Positions 1-8,602 of a stretch of 16,705 bases of DNA are shown here, one piece after another; the stretch's first letter is position 1; each line of letters opens with the position of its first letter. The stretch is from positions 1 through 16,705 of the forward strand of contig SHXL01000044.1 in assembly GCA_009693345.1 (NCBI GenBank), read 5' to 3'. Below the pieces are notes generated by a model. The model was not told the DNA's origin. It did no database searches and was given only the letters and a program-made list of their open reading frames with translations. The position numbers were made by a program, and so were the translations under genes. Source of the stretch: Betaproteobacteria bacterium (GTDB lineage Bacteria > Pseudomonadota > Gammaproteobacteria > Burkholderiales > SG8-39).

Positions 1-1
1 G

Positions 2-220
2 TGCAAGCTGACCGGCGGCAAGATCAACCCGCTCATCGGCGCGGCCGGCATCTCCGCCTACCCCATGGCCGCGCACGTGGTGCAGACCGAGGGGCTGCGC
101 TACGACAAGAAGAACCACCTCCTGATGCACGCCGCTGGCGCCAACACCGGCGGCCAGATCGGCTCCGTCGTCGCCGCGGCGGTGATGCTCTCAGTCCTGA
201 AGGGAATGGGGTTGATTTAA
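2..220 (+). CDS. gcdB: Na+-translocating decarboxylase beta subunit, C-terminal fragment (glutaconyl-CoA decarboxylase GcdB-like)
   Basis: Only the last 72 residues are in the window; the gene begins upstream. Seen: the reading frame from base 2 gives KINPLIGAAGISAYPMAA, then NHLLMHAAGANTGGQIGS and a hydrophobic end VVAAAVMLSVLKGMGLI before TAA. This is the conserved C-terminus of the OadB/GcdB/MmdB family, the integral membrane subunit that couples decarboxylation of carboxybiotin to Na+ export. The fragment alone does not tell the oxaloacetate, methylmalonyl-CoA and glutaconyl-CoA versions apart. The choice of GcdB is inferred from the adjacent gcdA. It is unusual in lying on the opposite strand and converging on gcdA, with only 5 bases between the two stop codons, so it is not in the gcdA operon. 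Confidence 0.85.
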   Translation, partial: CKLTGGKINPLIGAAGISAYPMAAHVVQTEGLRYDKKNHLLMHAAGANTGGQIGSVVAAAVMLSVLKGMGLI

Positions 221-225
221 AAGGT

Positions 226-1959
226 TCAGCCCTTGATGAGCCGCGGCAGCAGCATCTGGTGCCGCGGGCAGATGGATTGCGGGTTCTGGTACACCGCGCC
301 GGCGAAGGCCTTGAGGTAGCCGCGCAGGGCCTTGAGGTCCACGATCTCGTCGACGAAACCGTAGCGCGCGCAGTAGGCCGGGCGTGAGGTGTCGTAGTAC
401 TTCTGCGCCATCTCGTTCATTTTCTGCGCGATCGGCTCCAGGGGCTTGCCGGAATCCTTTTCCTTGATGGCGCGGCGCGAATAGGTCGCGACCGCGGCGG
501 TTTCGCCGTGCATGACGTAGATCTCGGTGGCGGCGGTGCCGAGCGTGAAGGCGTTGTGGCGGTTCGCGGTCGGGCCGCCCATGATGTAGTGCGCCGCGGC
601 GCTGCCCTTCCTCAGCACGACCAGCATCATGGGCACGTCGGTTTGCTGGATCGAGTAGATGAGCGATTGGCCGAGGCCCAGCAGCTCCGCTTTTTCCGCG
701 GCGTCGCCGACGTCGATGCCGGTGGTGTCCTGGAACCAGATCACCGGCACGCGGTCGCGCCCGCACTGGGTGACAAACTCGTTCATCTTGATCAGGCCCT
801 GGCGGTAGAGCTTGCCGCCGATGCCCGGATAGTTGCCGTAGTCCGGATAGCCCTTGGGCAGCAATCCCTGCCGGTTGCCGATGACCCCGAGCAACATGCC
901 ATCCATCTTGACCAGGCCCGTGTACACCTCGGGGCCGTAGCCGGGTCTGAATTCCATGTGCTCGCTCGCATCCACCAGCCGCGCGAGGATGTCGTCGAAG
1001 ACGTAGCCCTCCTTCTGGTTGAACGGCAGCAGGTGGTAAAGGTCCCTCGCCGGCAGCCGCGGCTCGGCGGGCTCGGCGACGCGGAAGAACATCGGGTCGT
1101 AGGCGGGAATCGCGCGCATGTATTCGCGGATGCCGTCGAGGACGCCTTTTTCGTCGTCGTACAGGCGCGTGAGGAATCCGGTCTCGTCGAAGTGCGTCGT
1201 CGCGCTGCCCGGCGGGCGTTCCTTGATGTCGCGCGTCTTCGCGATCAGTTCTTCCAGCCCGGCGACATCGAAGCCACCGCGCGGCGACATGCCCGAGACG
1301 ATGCCCGCGCCGCCGACCGCCATGTTGGCGTCCTTCTGCGCGAGCAGGATGGTGGGACTAATGGCCTGGTAGCCGCCGCCTGCCGGATTGGTGCCGTAGA
1401 TGCCGGCGATAATTGGAACCCCCTCCTGCTCCAGCTCGGCATGGCGGTAGAACGGCGTGCCGCCGCCGCGCCGGTCGGCGTAGAACTTCTCCTGGTCAGG
1501 CAGTTTCACGCCGCTGCAATTGACCAGCCACACGAGCGGGATGTGCAGCCGCCTGGCGAGGTTGGTGACGCGCAGGATGTTTTCCGATTGCCCCGCGATC
1601 CAGGCGCCGGCGAGCACCTTGTTGTCGAAACCGATGATCACCGCCCAGCGCCCTGAAATTTTCCCGAGGCCGTCCACCACGTTGGTGGTGCCCTCCTCGT
1701 TGTCCTGCGGGTTGTAGAGGCTGTGCAGCGGCTGCCAGGTGCCGGGCTCGACCAGCGCCTCCAGGCGCTGCCAGACGGTGAACGAGCCACGCTTGTTGAT
1801 CGCGTCCGCGGGCTGCCCGACGCCCTCCTTCGCCTTGCGCGCCGCCGCGATCTGCGCCTCGAGCGCTTCGAGCTTGGCGCGGCTCTCCTGCGTGCGCGCG
1901 ATGCGGTTTTCCTTCAGTTCCTTGCCGAACCCCGGCATTTTCTCGAAGTACGGTCTCAT
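226..1959 (-). CDS. gcdA: Glutaconyl-CoA decarboxylase alpha subunit (biotin-dependent carboxyltransferase)
   Basis: 577 residues, close to the roughly 587 of Acidaminococcus GcdA. In that family the protein transfers the carboxyl group from glutaconyl-CoA to biotin on the carrier, giving crotonyl-CoA; the beta subunit then decarboxylates carboxybiotin and pumps Na+. Seen: two crotonase-type carboxyltransferase halves. The first carries NCSGVK (147-152), RRGGGTPF (163-170) and GIYGTNPAGGGY (186-197). The second carries WFQDTTGIDVG (408-418), AEKAELLGLGQSLIYSI (421-437) and the C-terminal YQNPQSICPRHQM (557-569). These match GcdA far better than propionyl- or methylcrotonyl-CoA carboxylase beta subunits. 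The start ATG (1957-1959) is preceded by GAGAG and lies 2 bases after the stop of the acyl-CoA dehydrogenase, so translation is probably coupled. A much longer frame running upstream is an out-of-frame shadow of that dehydrogenase. Confidence 0.95.
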   Translation of the reverse strand: MRPYFEKMPGFGKELKENRIARTQESRAKLEALEAQIAAARKAKEGVGQPADAINKRGSFTVWQRLEALVEPGTWQPLHSLYNPQDNEEGTTNVVDGLGKISGRWAVIIGFDNKVLAGAWIAGQSENILRVTNLARRLHIPLVWLVNCSGVKLPDQEKFYADRRGGGTPFYRHAELEQEGVPIIAGIYGTNPAGGGYQAISPTILLAQKDANMAVGGAGIVSGMSPRGGFDVAGLEELIAKTRDIKERPPGSATTHFDETGFLTRLYDDEKGVLDGIREYMRAIPAYDPMFFRVAEPAEPRLPARDLYHLLPFNQKEGYVFDDILARLVDASEHMEFRPGYGPEVYTGLVKMDGMLLGVIGNRQGLLPKGYPDYGNYPGIGGKLYRQGLIKMNEFVTQCGRDRVPVIWFQDTTGIDVGDAAEKAELLGLGQSLIYSIQQTDVPMMLVVLRKGSAAAHYIMGGPTANRHNAFTLGTAATEIYVMHGETAAVATYSRRAIKEKDSGKPLEPIAQKMNEMAQKYYDTSRPAYCARYGFVDEIVDLKALRGYLKAFAGAVYQNPQSICPRHQMLLPRLIKG

Positions 1960-1961
1960 GG

Positions 1962-3122
1962 TTACTCTCGATTGGGCGTGTGGCCGCAGGCCATGCCGGA
2001 AATGATGATTTTCTGGATGTTGGACGTGCCTTCCACCACCTGCAGCGATTTCGCGTCGCGGTAGAAGCGCTCGGCGGGAAATTCGGTCGAAAAACCGTAC
2101 GAGCCATAGATCTTCATGCAATCGTTGGCCGCGTGCACCGCGGCTTCGGACGCGGCGAACTTCGCCACCGAGGTCTCGTACTGGTTCGGCTTGCCCTGGT
2201 CCTTGAGCCACGCGGCGCGGTACACCAGCATCTGCGCCGCCTGGTGCTCTACCGCCATCTCGGCGATCTGCGCCTGGATCATCTGGTGCTGCGAGATCGG
2301 CTTGCCGAACTGGATGCGCTCGTTGGCGTACTTGATCGCTAGATCCAACACGCCGCCGGCCACGCCGAGAGCGCCCGCGGCGCAACCGAGGCGCGTCTGG
2401 TTGAGTTGCCACATGCAGATGCGGAAACCGTCCCCGGGCTTGCCGAGCACGTTCTCCTTCGGCACCGGCATCCCCTCGAACACGAACTCGCCTGTGGGCG
2501 CGCAGTACAGCCCCAGCTTGGTTTCGATCGCGCGCGCGCTGCAGCCTTTCATTTTCTTCGGCTCGATGAGGAACGCGGTGATGCCCTTGTTGCCCTTGGT
2601 CCTGTCGGTGTAGGCGTACAGCAGCCCGGCGTCGCCGACGTGCGCCTGCGAGATCCACATCTTGCTGCCGTGTACTTCCCAGTGATCGCCCTTGTCGATG
2701 GCATGGGTCTTCATGCTGGCCACGTCCGAGCCGGTGTTCGGCTCGGTCATGGCGAAAAATCCGAGCTGCGTGCCCGCCACCCAGCCGGGCACGTACTTCT
2801 TCTTTTGCGCCTCGGTGCCGAACTTGCTCACGGTGAGCGCTGGCCCGAGATTCTGCATGTTGAACGGCAACCGCCACGAGGCCGACACCTTGCCGATCTG
2901 CTCGGCCATCAGCACCGATTCCATGAACCCCATGCCGCTGCCGCCCAGCTCCTCGGGCACGGCACAGGAGAAGAACCCCAGGCCGCCCATCTTCGCCACC
3001 CGGTCGGCGCGGAATTCGTGCTTGCGCTCCTCTTCGTTGAGCGTCGGCGCGATCTGCTCGGCGGCGAAACGCCGCGCGGTATCCTGGATCAGCCGCTGGT
3101 CCTCGGTCAGATCGAAGTCCAT
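1962..3122 (-). CDS. Acyl-CoA dehydrogenase, probable non-decarboxylating glutaryl-CoA dehydrogenase
   Basis: 386 residues of the FAD-dependent acyl-CoA dehydrogenase family. Seen: N-terminal LTEDQRLIQDTARRFA (5-20), the FAD/substrate segment FAMTEPNTGSDVAS, KMWISQA, the mid-domain NERIQFGKPISQHQ, and the C-terminal catalytic region with Glu364 in VVEGTSNIQK. Arg84 (ASWR) aligns with the arginine that binds the distal carboxylate in glutaryl-CoA dehydrogenases. The residue before the catalytic Glu is Val363, where decarboxylating enzymes have Tyr. A Tyr-to-Val exchange is the reported hallmark of the glutaconyl-CoA-forming enzyme of Desulfococcus. That fits its place between the carrier protein and gcdA. 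Its ATG begins one base after the carrier's TGA. Glutaryl-CoA as substrate is inferred; another short-chain acyl-CoA remains possible. Confidence 0.88.
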   Translation of the reverse strand: MDFDLTEDQRLIQDTARRFAAEQIAPTLNEEERKHEFRADRVAKMGGLGFFSCAVPEELGGSGMGFMESVLMAEQIGKVSASWRLPFNMQNLGPALTVSKFGTEAQKKKYVPGWVAGTQLGFFAMTEPNTGSDVASMKTHAIDKGDHWEVHGSKMWISQAHVGDAGLLYAYTDRTKGNKGITAFLIEPKKMKGCSARAIETKLGLYCAPTGEFVFEGMPVPKENVLGKPGDGFRICMWQLNQTRLGCAAGALGVAGGVLDLAIKYANERIQFGKPISQHQMIQAQIAEMAVEHQAAQMLVYRAAWLKDQGKPNQYETSVAKFAASEAAVHAANDCMKIYGSYGFSTEFPAERFYRDAKSLQVVEGTSNIQKIIISGMACGHTPNRE

Positions 3123-3123
3123 A

Positions 3124-3339
3124 TCACTCGATCACAAGGAGGACCGCGTCCTCGTCGACCTTGTCGCCCTTCTTCACGCGGATTTCCTTGACCGTGCCGC
3201 TGTAGGGCGAATACACCAGGTTCTCCATCTTCAGCGCCTCGATCACGAGGAGCTCGTCATCCTCCTGAACCTTCGCGCCCGGCTCGACCAGCACGTTGAG
3301 GATGTTGCCCGCAAGCGGGGCGAGGACTTCTTGCGCCAT
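3124..3339 (-). CDS. gcdC: Biotin carrier protein (minimal biotinyl domain) of the decarboxylase
   Basis: 71 residues, essentially a bare biotinyl/lipoyl-attachment domain. Seen: APLAGNILNVLVEPGAKV (7-24), the biotinylation motif EALKMEN with acceptor Lys37, and the matching second half SGTVKEIRVKKGDKV (47-61). BirA would biotinylate it, and it would carry carboxybiotin from GcdA to the membrane beta subunit. Classical GcdC proteins have a long Ala/Pro-rich linker before this domain; here both linker and N-terminal part are absent. The start at 3337-3339 is chosen because AGGGGAA sits just upstream and the family begins here. The open frame extends to 3525, but that extension covers the promoter region and overlaps the opposite-strand gene. 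It is the first gene of a three-gene operon. Confidence 0.93.
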   Translation of the reverse strand: MAQEVLAPLAGNILNVLVEPGAKVQEDDELLVIEALKMENLVYSPYSGTVKEIRVKKGDKVDEDAVLLVIE

Positions 3340-3407
3340 GAAATTCCCCTTTCTTTTATGTGTATCTAAGGCAGGATACGATAGTGGCTGCGCGCCTGCG
3401 AGCGTTC

Positions 3408-3423
3408 TTTGACCTATCTCAAA
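3408..3423. promoter_or_regulatory. FNR/CRP-family-like palindromic site
   Basis: The sequence TTTGACCTATCTCAAA is a near-perfect dyad in the divergent intergenic region. It matches the FNR/ANR consensus TTGAT-N4-ATCAA at 8 of the 10 half-site positions. A possible minus-strand -10 (TATCGT, 3378-3383) would place the site centre about 42-45 bases before transcription start, the position of class II activation. It could therefore give oxygen-dependent control of the carrier-dehydrogenase-gcdA operon, and it may also act on the plus-strand yqgE-type unit. A CRP-like or Dnr-like regulator is equally possible from sequence alone. Confidence 0.5.
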
Positions 3424-3487
3424 CCCGCGCGCTAAACGGTCATCATGGGAACGCCAGAGTGTTCGGCTTTCGTGAAGGAGCATCACC

Positions 3488-3637
3488 ATGACGCTTTGCC
3501 CGATCGCAATCGTAGCCGGCTGCAAGAAATGCCCCGCATTCAGTGCCTGTCCGCTGAAGGGCGTGATCGGCGATTACAAGCCCGACGACGCCGCAGCCAA
3601 GCCGCCGCCAGCGGACGGGCCCGGGAAACCCAAGTAG
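3488..3637 (+). CDS. Small four-cysteine protein of unknown function
   Basis: 49 residues. Seen: cysteines at 4, 12, 15 and 21 (C-x7-C-x2-C-x5-C), the motif GCKKCPAFSACPLKGVIGDY (11-30), and a Pro/Ala/Lys-rich tail. A strong ribosome binding site, GAAGGAG (3474-3480), lies 7 bases before the ATG, which supports translation. The cysteine spacing could hold a metal ion or Fe-S cluster, but I recognise no characterised family. Its stop is 4 bases before the first YqgE-like gene, which has no good ribosome binding site of its own, so the two are probably translationally coupled. No signal peptide is visible, unlike the two downstream proteins. Confidence 0.75.
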   Translation: MTLCPIAIVAGCKKCPAFSACPLKGVIGDYKPDDAAAKPPPADGPGKPK

Positions 3638-3641
3638 CACC

Positions 3642-4277
3642 ATGCTGCGCGCGGTTGCCCTCCTGTTCGCCCTGGGAGTTGGCGCGCCGGTACTAGCGCA
3701 GCAGGGCCTGCCCGCCAACGGCCTGTTCCTGATCGCCAAGCCGGCGCTGCTCGACCCGAATTTCGCCAAAACGGTGGTGCTCGTCACGCAGACCGAGGAT
3801 GCGAGCACGGTGGGGGTGATCATCAACCGGCCGAGTACGCTCAAGCTGTGGCAATTTCTTTCGCAGGAATTCGAGACGCAGAATTACCGCGATGCGATCT
3901 ACTTCGGCGGCCCGGTGATGCGCCAGGCGATCGTCGCGCTGTACCGCTCCGAAACAGTGCCCGCGGCGGCGGCATTCCATGTCCTGAAGAATATTTACAT
4001 TACGATGCACGCGGACAACCTCAAACTGCTGCTCGCCACCCCCGGCGCGCAATACCGGATTTACGCCGGCTTCTCGGGCTGGGCGCCGCGCCAGCTCGAG
4101 CGCGAATTCCTGCGCGACGGCTGGTACGTGCTGCCGGCGGACGAGGCGATGCTGTTTCGCAAGGACGCCGACGGGCTGTGGGATGAACTGGTGGAACGGG
4201 CAGCGCGGCGCTCCCCCCGGACCCGCAATTCAGGCGCTACAATACCGACGGAATGGTCCGCGCCGTGCGACTGTTGA
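3642..4277 (+). CDS. YqgE/AlgH-family protein with signal peptide (first of a tandem pair)
   Basis: 211 residues. Seen: a signal peptide MLRAVALLFALGVGAPVLA with likely cleavage after Ala19 (VLA-QQ). It is followed by a DUF179/UPF0301 (YqgE/AlgH) domain with GLFLIAKPALLDPNFAKTVV, VGVIINRPS, YFGGPV, a central VLKNIYITMHADNLKLLL, the SGWAPRQLE segment and terminal LFRKDADGLWDEL. Usual YqgE proteins are about 185-190 residues and have no export signal; their biochemical role is unknown. The last 20 or so residues, past the family's normal end, are low-complexity and cover the start of the next gene (25-base overlap). Its neighbours are a four-cysteine peptide upstream and a paralogue downstream. 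The family assignment is firm; the envelope location is inferred from the signal peptide. Confidence 0.88.
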   Translation: MLRAVALLFALGVGAPVLAQQGLPANGLFLIAKPALLDPNFAKTVVLVTQTEDASTVGVIINRPSTLKLWQFLSQEFETQNYRDAIYFGGPVMRQAIVALYRSETVPAAAAFHVLKNIYITMHADNLKLLLATPGAQYRIYAGFSGWAPRQLEREFLRDGWYVLPADEAMLFRKDADGLWDELVERAARRSPRTRNSGATIPTEWSAPCDC

Positions 4278-4823
4278 TTGCCCTCGCCGCTCTTCTCTGC
4301 GCAACGCCGTGGTCCGCGACCGCGCTCACGCAGGATGACGAAGGGGCGATTCTGCTGGTGGCGCACCCCGCCTTCCGCGATCTCGATTACCGCCAGACCG
4401 TGCTGCTGGCAGCGCCCGGGCCGACCGGCGGCCACGTCGGCGTGATCCTCAATCGTCCCACCCGGCGATCCCTCAGCAGCCTGTTTCCCGAGCACGAGCC
4501 GTCGAAGAAAGTGATGGAACCGGTGCGCTACGGCGGGCCGTTCTCGCGCGGCGCCCTGGTGGCGCTGATAAAGACGGACGCGGCGCCCGGCGCCGGATCG
4601 GTCCAGGTAATGAAGAACCTCTACATGGCGTTTCGCGTCAACACCATCGACCAGGTGATCGAGACGAATCCAAACGACGTGCGTTATTACGTCGGCTACG
4701 TCGGCTGGCGGCCGGGCGAGTTGAAGGCCGAGATCGATCGCGGCATCTGGTCGGTACTGAGCGCCGACGTGGATGTGGTCTTCCGCAAGGACACGGAAGG
4801 CCTGTGGGAGGAAATGCTGCAGC

Positions 4824-4849
4824 AAACCCGGCGCATACGCGCCGGGTTT
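4824..4849. terminator. Terminator-like hairpin between convergent yqgE-type gene and clpB
   Basis: A perfect 11-bp inverted repeat, AAACCCGGCGC / GCGCCGGGTTT, encloses a 4-base loop (ATAC). Arms rich in G/C with A-runs on the left and T-runs on the right are typical of bidirectional intrinsic terminators between convergent genes. It lies just after the clpB stop on the minus strand and inside the extended C-terminal coding sequence of the second YqgE-like gene on the plus strand. The T-tracts are only three bases long, so termination strength is uncertain. Confidence 0.7.
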
Positions 4850-4857
4850 GAAATTCC

Positions 4858-7443
<2,586 letters not shown>

Positions 7444-7476
7444 CGGACCGATCCCAATAGTGTTCTACCCGATCGC

Positions 7477-7504
7477 AGATGGGGACTTTTTGAGGAAAAT
7501 CAAG
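7477..7504 (-). promoter_or_regulatory. Sigma-32 heat-shock promoter of clpB
   Basis: Read on the minus strand, a -35 element CTTGATT (7498-7504) is followed by a 13-base spacer and a -10 element CCCCATCT (7477-7484). This is nearly identical to the RpoH consensus (CTTGAAA, 11-16 bases, CCCCATnT). It lies in the 67-base gap between the crcB stop and the clpB start, about 33 bases before the clpB start codon. Heat-shock control of clpB is well established in proteobacteria, so this is a confident functional prediction. Confidence 0.88.
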
Positions 7505-7510
7505 CGCCCT

Positions 7511-7891
7511 TCAGGTGATTGCCCGGTAGGACAGGAAGCCAATAAAGGTCGCCGCAAGGGAACCGAAGAGATGCGCCCCGGAATGTATCGCGGCAGCGCC
7601 ATAGCGGCCGGCGATCAGCAGTTCCATCGATTCGGCGGAGAACGTGGAGAAAGTGGTGAGGGCGCCGAGAAAACCGGTAATGCAGGCGAGCCGCCACTCG
7701 GGCGCGAGCGAAGCATTGGCGGAAAAGTATGCAACTCCGATGCCGATCAGGCAGCCCCCGCCGAGGTTTGCGGCAAGCGTGCCGAACGGCAGGTTCGGGT
7801 TCGCAGGATTGAGCCAGGTCGACAGGCCCCAGCGCAGCCAGGCGCCGAGGACCGCGCCAACCGCCACCGCGATGAACCCGGCCGCATTCAT
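7511..7891 (-). CDS. crcB: Fluoride channel CrcB/FluC
   Basis: 126 residues, typical for the family. FluC proteins form dual-topology dimers in the inner membrane that export fluoride. Seen: four hydrophobic segments, the N-terminal GAVLGAWLRWGLS, the conserved Asn region PFGTLAANLGGGCLIG, and the signature ITGFLGALTTFSTFSAE with the phenylalanine-rich pore motif. The upstream neighbour moaE ends 19 bases before its start on the same strand. No fluoride riboswitch-like sequence precedes it, so it probably depends on transcription from the cofactor operon. The ribosome binding site is weak. No other in-frame start fits better. Confidence 0.95.
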   Translation of the reverse strand: MNAAGFIAVAVGAVLGAWLRWGLSTWLNPANPNLPFGTLAANLGGGCLIGIGVAYFSANASLAPEWRLACITGFLGALTTFSTFSAESMELLIAGRYGAAAIHSGAHLFGSLAATFIGFLSYRAIT

Positions 7892-7910
7892 CGAAGTATG
7901 ACCGTCGCGG

Positions 7911-8336
7911 TCATCGCCAGCGCTCCGTCGCCTTGTCGTCGGCGGCCTTTGCCTCTACCCAGCGCGCCCCTTCGCCGGTCTGCTCCTTCTTCCAGAACGG
8001 CGCCTGCGTCTTCAGGTAGTCCATAATGAATTCGCAGGCGGCGAAGGCGTCGCCGCGGTGGCCGCTCGCCACCGCCACGAGCACGATCTGGTCATTCGGC
8101 TTCAGGGCGCCATAGCGGTGAATCACGGTGCAGTCCATCACCTGCCAGCGCGCCTTCGCCTCTTCGACGATCCTGCCGATCGCGCGTTCGGTCATGCCGG
8201 GGTAGTGCTCGAGCGTCATTTCGACATCCCGCACCAGGCCGACGAAGCTCGCGACCGCGCCGATCTTGCTGTCTTTCGAAATCTTCCCTATTTCGGAACC
8301 GGCATCGAAATCGCCTGCTTGAATCGCGATCTTCAT
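7911..8336 (-). CDS. moaE: Molybdopterin synthase large (catalytic) subunit MoaE
   Basis: 141 residues. With MoaD it adds the two dithiolene sulfurs to cyclic pyranopterin monophosphate to form molybdopterin. Seen: GAVASFVGLVR (26-36), TLEHYPGMTE (41-50), the catalytic-site region VASGHRGDAF with Arg94, FIMDYLKTQAPFWKKE (103-118) and GARWVEA (123-129). Between the conserved Arg36 and Thr41 there are only four residues, against eleven in E. coli MoaE, so an active-site loop is shorter by seven residues with the frame kept. The start ATG follows the moaD TGA by one base, which supports it over the longer open frame that continues across moaD. Confidence 0.95.
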   Translation of the reverse strand: MKIAIQAGDFDAGSEIGKISKDSKIGAVASFVGLVRDVEMTLEHYPGMTERAIGRIVEEAKARWQVMDCTVIHRYGALKPNDQIVLVAVASGHRGDAFAACEFIMDYLKTQAPFWKKEQTGEGARWVEAKAADDKATERWR

Positions 8337-8337
8337 G

Positions 8338-8601
8338 TCATCCGCCCGTGACCGGCGGAAAGAACGCGACCTCGTCGCCCGCCTTGATCGCCGCCGCCGG
8401 CTGCGCCATGTCCTGGTTGAGCGCAGTGCGCAGGAGCCTGCTCTCGACGAGCGTGTCAGCCCAGGCCCCGCCCCGGGCGCGCAGGTGCGAGCGCAGGCCG
8501 GCAATGGTCGAGACGTCCGCCGGGAGCTCGATCTCCTCGGCATCCCTGCCGAGCCTCTCCCTGACGCTCGCAAAATAAAGGACTCGTACTTTCAACCGCA
8601 T
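8338..8601 (-). CDS. moaD: Molybdopterin synthase sulfur carrier subunit MoaD
   Basis: 87 residues with a ubiquitin-like fold. Seen: the family opening VRVLYFASVRERLG, AALNQ-type centre (RTALNQDMAQP), DEVAFFPPVTGG and the essential C-terminal Gly-Gly. MoeB adenylates and thiocarboxylates this end to deliver sulfur to MoaE. Stop codons and starts mesh tightly: its ATG is one base after the moeA TGA, and its TGA is one base before the moaE ATG. Neither moeB nor moaA/moaC is in the window, so the early pathway steps must be encoded elsewhere. Confidence 0.96.
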   Translation of the reverse strand: MRLKVRVLYFASVRERLGRDAEEIELPADVSTIAGLRSHLRARGGAWADTLVESRLLRTALNQDMAQPAAAIKAGDEVAFFPPVTGG

Positions 8602-8602
8602 C

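Noticed and set aside
226..2877. An 883-residue minus-strand open frame joining gcdA to upstream sequence
   Set aside because: Only the part from the ATG at 1959 matches GcdA. The N-terminal portion is an Arg/Ala-rich out-of-frame reading of the acyl-CoA dehydrogenase gene.
3340..3525. N-terminal extension of the biotin carrier frame
   Set aside because: It covers the promoter region and FNR-like site and overlaps the opposite-strand cysteine-rich gene. The ATG at 3339 has a good ribosome binding site and is where the biotinyl domain begins.
8337..8573. Extended start for MoaE
   Set aside because: The extension is an Arg/Ser-rich shadow of moaD. The ATG at 8336 is coupled to the moaD stop.
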